From Carposina sasakii (Eukaryota; Arthropoda; Insecta; Lepidoptera; Carposinidae): 64,000 nt of DNA. Location: assembly GCA_014607495.2 (NCBI GenBank), contig CP053161.1, positions 13,401,115 to 13,465,114 of the forward strand, given 5' to 3'. The notes under the pieces are model-generated. The model was not told where the DNA came from and did not search any database. It saw nothing but the letters and a program-made list of their open reading frames with translations. Positions 59,575 to 64,000 of this stretch are shown here, in pieces (position 1 is the first letter of the stretch; each line of letters starts with the position of its first letter). The position numbers were made by a program, and so were the translations under genes.

Positions 59575-59924
59575 ATACTGGGTGTAAAAAGACAACTTTG
59601 GTCTTTTAATACCTGGTATTCTTTGTAACACCCCGATCATTTTTTTCTATGGAAGCACCCTTGGGAAACCACGGGTTTCCAAGATATTGAGGTTCAAAGT
59701 TACATTAATATTATCATTTTTTTTTACATAAATCCATCTGAAATCGGTTACCAAACATTTTTTTCAAAGATACCATATCAAAATGTAATAAAATGACAGA
59801 ATTTTTTCATAACTTTTTTGTCATTTCCCAGGGTTGGTTCCATAGAAGAAAATGATCGTAACCTTACAAAGAATATGAGGTATTAAAAAAATTTGTCGTT
59901 CGTTGTCTTTTTACACCCTGTATA
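59575..59924. mobile_element. MITE with CTGGGTGTAAAAAGACAAC termini
   Basis: GGGTGTAAAAAGACAAC at the left and GTTGTCTTTTTACACCCTG at the right are exact inverted ends. Inside, CGATCATTTTTTTCTATGGA and GGGTTTCCAAGATATTGAGG resemble the TACAGGATG elements. CCATAGAAGAAAATGATCGT repeats the first block in reverse. Confidence 0.85.
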
Positions 59925-59939
59925 CTGAGTTTTTAAATG

Positions 59940-60305
59940 GTGTAAGACGAAGAAGATCCAACAGCTACGTTTTGCATGGCGGGTCAGGGGCTCATCGCCT
60001 GAGAGACTGAACCTGAGTTCTTCAGTCGACTCTTGCAACATGTACGGAAGGAGATGTAGCTGATGTATTCTAGTGAAGCTGCGCATGGGGACTGGAAAAC
60101 GTTCGCTATCGGGACTTAACCTCCAATAGCGGTTAGACTAGATCGTCGTCGTCAGCCTATTGCAGTCCACTGCTGGACGTAGGCCTCTCCCAGTGTACGC
60201 CACACGGCTCGATCTCCCGTTTCACCATCCAGTCACTACCAGTCCTCTTTAAGTCATCGGTCCATCTGGCCGGAGGGCGCCCAACAATACGCTTGCCGAG
60301 GCCGG
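59940..60305 (+). repeat. Two common dispersed repeats side by side
   Basis: About 59940-60090 is the GGAAGGAGATGTAGCTGATG family. About 60145-60305 is the TATTGCAGTCCACTGCTGGA family, with GGTCCATCTGGCCGGAGGGC. Confidence 0.7.
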
Positions 60306-60309
60306 TCTC

Positions 60310-61640
60310 CTAGACTAGATAAGAATAAGAAAATATTTATTCAGCAAATTAGTGCAATATAACGTTTTTTAGTGAAACATTACGATAAATGTGACATGGT
60401 ATGATGTCTGCGTCCCTGGGAAGGGACCACTGACCCGAGGGGAGAAGGGAGGAGAGGGTAGGGGGCTGCTAGACGAGATCTGTCTAATGATACACCCCTG
60501 AAGTCAACGAGAGGAAAACTTTGCTTTAATATTCAACCTCGTAATATTTAAATTCAGTAAAATTAAAAAATAAATGCTAGAAAATTGCACACAGAAAGTT
60601 TAAGGCTTGGCAATTGTGTGAAAATATCTAAAAACGACACAATTTTTATCTGTCTGTATGTATGTTTTTTCGAGCATCACGCAAAAACTCTGAATGAAAA
60701 GGCGGTTTTAGGAAGCTTGACTGAAAATCTATTGCAGTTATGTTTTATCGCTGCAGTCTAAGCGGAACGAGTTGCGGGACACCACTAGTCTGCAATAAAT
60801 AAGCATTCCCACGGGAAATAAGAAAACACAAACGAAAGCGAGGCCTGTCTAATAGGAAATACAAACGAATAGCGAGGCAAGGCGATGTTGAGCTCTTTAG
60901 TAACTTAATAACATCGGAAAGGCAAACAATCGCCGCTATAAGTACTAAATTCCTGATATGTAATAAAAGCACACAATGAAATTCATAAACGCTTTGTTAA
61001 GTATTCCTAAGTATTTGCCACGGCTTCTAGCTGTCGCTGGTGATGAATAGATGCTATTGTAGTGTTAGAAATGGCCGACATATTCTGGTCGGCTTCACAC
61101 CCACCGACACGAATGTAGGACGACTTATCACAGTACCTACTTACGGGCCATGTTGTAGAAGAGATTGTGTTAAAATTCTCCGAGTGTATAATTATATCTT
61201 CAATTGTTTTCATGAAGAAACATTAGGAATCCAGCATAGATAACTTTTTTGCGTAGTGATCAGATCTAAGCAAATGCATACTCAGATGTGTTACAGGATA
61301 ATTTAGGGCGCGTACTATGTATACTACGTCTGCCTCTGATCAATTTATTAACAGCTGATGATGAATGTTAGCCTATCTACACAATAAATATGTCGGTCGG
61401 GTCAATATCTGATCGGTCAGTATAAAAAATTATAGGACAATCAACACTTGAGTAGGACTTGATTGATTTGTGTACTATTCAATGGTATTTCTTTCTAAAT
61501 CTCGGTGTTAGTGGAGTGATTAATAGTTATTTTGCTGTTTATATTATAGTTAGCGATAACATTAGTATCGTTAATTTACTTTGTCCAACAGTGGGACACG
61601 GAATAGGCTAATAAAAAAAAACTTTTAATCTGGCAATATT
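60310..61640. other. Intergenic stretch with retroelement remains
   Basis: TAAGAAAATATTTATTCAGC to GGGACCACTGACCCGAGG (about 60320-60500) and GTCTGTATGTATGTTTTTTC (about 60650) look like LINE tails. GTCCAACAGTGGGACACGGA (about 61583) is a SINE-like end. No exon is supported. Confidence 0.4.
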
Positions 61641-62573
61641 TTATTTTAGAAGGTCTCCAATAAACTAAATTTGCATCTTTATTATTGTAACTACTTATAA
61701 GACTTTGTAACAATATTTTTCCAAGTGGGTGTTGCTTGAAAAAAGATTGGTACTCACCGGCCAGTTAACTAGTGGGCAGAGCAAAGACTATAAAAAGATT
61801 ATTCCCAGGGCGCCAGACCTTTTTGCAGTTAAAGAAAACAACAGATTACAAAATATATATTTATTTCAGAAGGAACATATCAGTGTCCTACACTCTAATA
61901 TTGCCACATTTACATCATATGTACTAGTTTTAAGTTTCCTATATATAGAATATCTTATCAATATATTTATTATTATACTACCTATATATATATATATATA
62001 TGATAATGAAAGTTAACTAAAGGTATTTAGCTTGAAGAGCTATTGAATAATAAACATAGTGCGTGAACAGACTTAAATTATTTAGTTATACATTGAAAAG
62101 TAACCTAGAACACTTTAATAAATTAATAATTAGGATTTGAGGCTAAAGGCCATATAGATTACATAAAGTTACTGGTTAATTTACTATTTAAGGTACAGAT
62201 CCTACTACCAGAAACCGCTAGGGTGGTATTTGTTCACCACGTGGCTATCAAATATGAAGTTAAATCCATAACTTAGATTACACGGTAATAATGAACTAGA
62301 AAATTACTTCCCATGGTCCATGTATCCGAGGAGACGTCTTAGTCAAGCTGTGACAAGATCTCCAAGTAGCAGCCCCATAGCACGTGGCAGGTTTTTACTG
62401 CATAGTCCGACTGTCAGAGCATAGGTAGCTTTCCTTGGCGACTAAGACTAAAACTGCCTAGGCTTTAGATCTTCCTATGGAACCCCTAAAGTACAAAGAC
62501 AGAAAGAACAGAATTAGCTACCTAATCATCAAAACACTAATGTTCGCCTAGCAGAAATAAAAGGAATACTCAC

Positions 62574-62659
62574 ATTAATTGGGAAATATATATCCATCTG
62601 TTCTCGATTACGGTTATTCAGCCAGAAAATTAAGAAGACATATCTTTGTTCACGTACAC
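62574..62659 (-). CDS. Candidate internal exon, unknown gene
   Basis: It is flanked on the minus strand by acceptor TTTCCTACCAG and donor GTGAGT. One frame is open throughout: two bases plus 28 codons, starting VREQRYVFLIFWLNNRN. In this frame it does not join the open frame of the candidate exon at 62753-62990, which ends in a stop. It may be chance. Confidence 0.25.
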
Positions 62660-62752
62660 CTGGTAGGAAAGAAGACAACGAGAAAATTAACGACTACTTA
62701 TTAGAGACAAATGCCAGAAATGGCCTAAAAAGACATATTCCACTATACTTAC

Positions 62753-62990
62753 ATGATTATTTATATTTATGAATAATTATTCTGGCCATGACTCCAGATG
62801 AGGTGGCACTCAGTGCAAAATGGAAGGTATAGAAAGTCACTCCGTTTGTTACATTTGTACGGTTCAGAGCAAAATCAGAAAAAGACTCGAATGTGATCTG
62901 CAGCTCCCTTTTATACTCAAAATCTTCTAGAAACTTCTTAATCCGAGATGGTGTGGTCGACTCCCATTGGTGGATGTATTTTTCTTTCAA
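62753..62990 (-). CDS. Candidate exon or gene end, unknown
   Basis: An open minus frame reads EKYIHQWESTTPSRIKKFLE to IIIHKYK and then stops at TAA (62757-62759). An acceptor-like CTGTTAGTTAG precedes it, and GTAAGT follows the stop. NRTNVTN has two sequons. The composition looks protein-like, but I recognise no family. Confidence 0.3.
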
Positions 62991-63443
62991 ACCTAACTAA
63001 CAGCAAAGGAATTAGGTGATTATAATGCCAGAGTCCATTCAGCCACTTTATTCCTAACATTAAAAAGTTAAAATTGGCAACTTTACGTCCAATTTTAAAA
63101 TGAAGACAACAAAATCCTATAGTGACTATTTTATCATGTTACAACTTACAATATCTTTTGTAAACACAGGATATCTACACCGAACTCTTTACAAGTACTT
63201 ACGAGTAGCGTATTTTTTACAAGTTTTCCCCGAGACCTCTCAACTAAAAAAAAAACCAATAACTTGTCAGATTGCCGGTGTATTTTTGTACAAATCTTAT
63301 TCAAAATTTAATCTACCATCAAAGCTTTGGGATCAGAATCAAGCCATCTTTGAGTACTGCCTGAGAGCCTATTACGGTTGCTCTCAAATTCCTTCGCCCT
63401 GATTTATAGAAACTTTAAGAGTTGATAAAAGCTAAACGTGACC

Positions 63444-63650
63444 TTATTTCAGGGAATATAAAGTATATTTTGTTAGAAATGTTAGTAGTTTCGTCTTTTG
63501 GTTTGTAAAGGGATGGTTGGAGGTCGGAGTGAGCCTCCGAGAGGTATGAATGCGGTGAGGGTCGGACATAAAGTAGCCTTTTAGCAGAGCGCCGCCGCCC
63601 GGGGAGAAGGCGCCGTCAGGGACCACCTCAGATGGCACAAAGTAGAAGTG
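63444..63650 (-). CDS. Candidate exon of a gene reaching past the right edge
   Basis: After acceptor-like TGTTGCTAG the minus frame is open for 68 codons, starting HFYFVPSEVVPDGAFSPGGG. The first 35 codons have GC-rich third positions, like the calmodulin and aminopeptidase exons; the later part is AT-rich and stops at TAA. No family is recognised. A cryptic donor within the exon would make the tail intronic. Confidence 0.3.
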   Translation of the reverse strand, partial: HFYFVPSEVVPDGAFSPGGGALLKGYFMSDPHRIHTSRRLTPTSNHPFTNQKTKLLTFLTKYTLYSLK

Positions 63651-64000
63651 CTAGCAACATTTATATATGTAGGAACCTACATACATATTATCTAAATGGT
63701 CTCGGAAATATAGAGTATAGATATAACATGTCTTGTTTAAATTGTTGTCACCAATTAGGTACTTCATCATAACAATATATCATTGTGCTATAAACTTCCA
63801 TCAAGTCACTAAGACTAATTTTAGAAAGTTTCTCCCTAAGTGCTAAGGATGAAAGTATTTTGGAGATCAATAAATAATCAAGTTTTTAAAATGATTATCT
63901 TAGCCTGAGAAAACCGGCAGAAAAACAGCTCCATCTTAGACTGCAACGGTGCTTACCATCAGGAGCGTTGTGGTAAAGCGTAAGCCTATTAATTATAAAA

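Noticed and set aside
61729..62016. 95-residue ORF
   Set aside because: The second half is AT-rich low complexity (TATATATA) and no promoter, splice or family signal supports it. A decayed element is more likely.
63100..63402. 100-residue plus-strand ORF
   Set aside because: Codon use is AT-driven, no homology is recognised and there is no splice or promoter context. Kept out for lack of support.

Overview
The window is nuclear DNA from an insect, almost certainly a moth or butterfly. Intron-rich genes with GC-rich exons sit in AT-rich DNA packed with repeat types familiar from Lepidoptera: tRNA-derived SINEs, truncated non-LTR tails containing GACTCCGTCCGCGTGG or GTGCGAAGCCGGGGCGGG, and many short inverted-repeat elements. 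The species cannot be named from the sequence.

Layout. From 1.1 to 1.9 kb (+) lies a two-exon ALKBH6-type dioxygenase gene. Only 147 bp after its stop, from 2.0 to 17.2 kb (+), comes a 13-exon M17 leucine aminopeptidase gene. Its splice phases all agree and give a 569-residue protein with a mitochondrial-type leader and a substituted metal ligand. Its exon 11 is odd at both ends: an inverted-repeat element and a (TAAAA)n run abut the acceptor, and the exon end plus donor is repeated seven times in tandem. From 20.1 to 49.4 kb (-) lies a complete five-exon calmodulin gene with a first coding exon that is just ATG, a TATA promoter near 49.73 kb and a long 3' UTR that converges on the aminopeptidase gene.

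The 18.8-kb calmodulin intron 2 (25.0-43.9 kb) holds two guests. One is a two-exon gene for an unrecognised 137-residue, probably single-pass membrane protein (25,588-26,305, -). The other is a 2,156-bp P-superfamily-like DNA transposon (41,467-43,622) with perfect 23-bp terminal inverted repeats, a perfect 8-bp target duplication, its own TATA/initiator promoter and a THAP zinc-finger first exon; the rest of the transposase seems lost.

From 49.9 to 64 kb I recognise no complete gene. There are repeats, one candidate first exon (55,447-55,522, -) and a cluster of candidate minus-strand exons at 62.6-63.7 kb that may belong to a gene running past the right edge. Apart from chromosomal proximity, ALKBH6, the aminopeptidase and calmodulin have no evident shared pathway.
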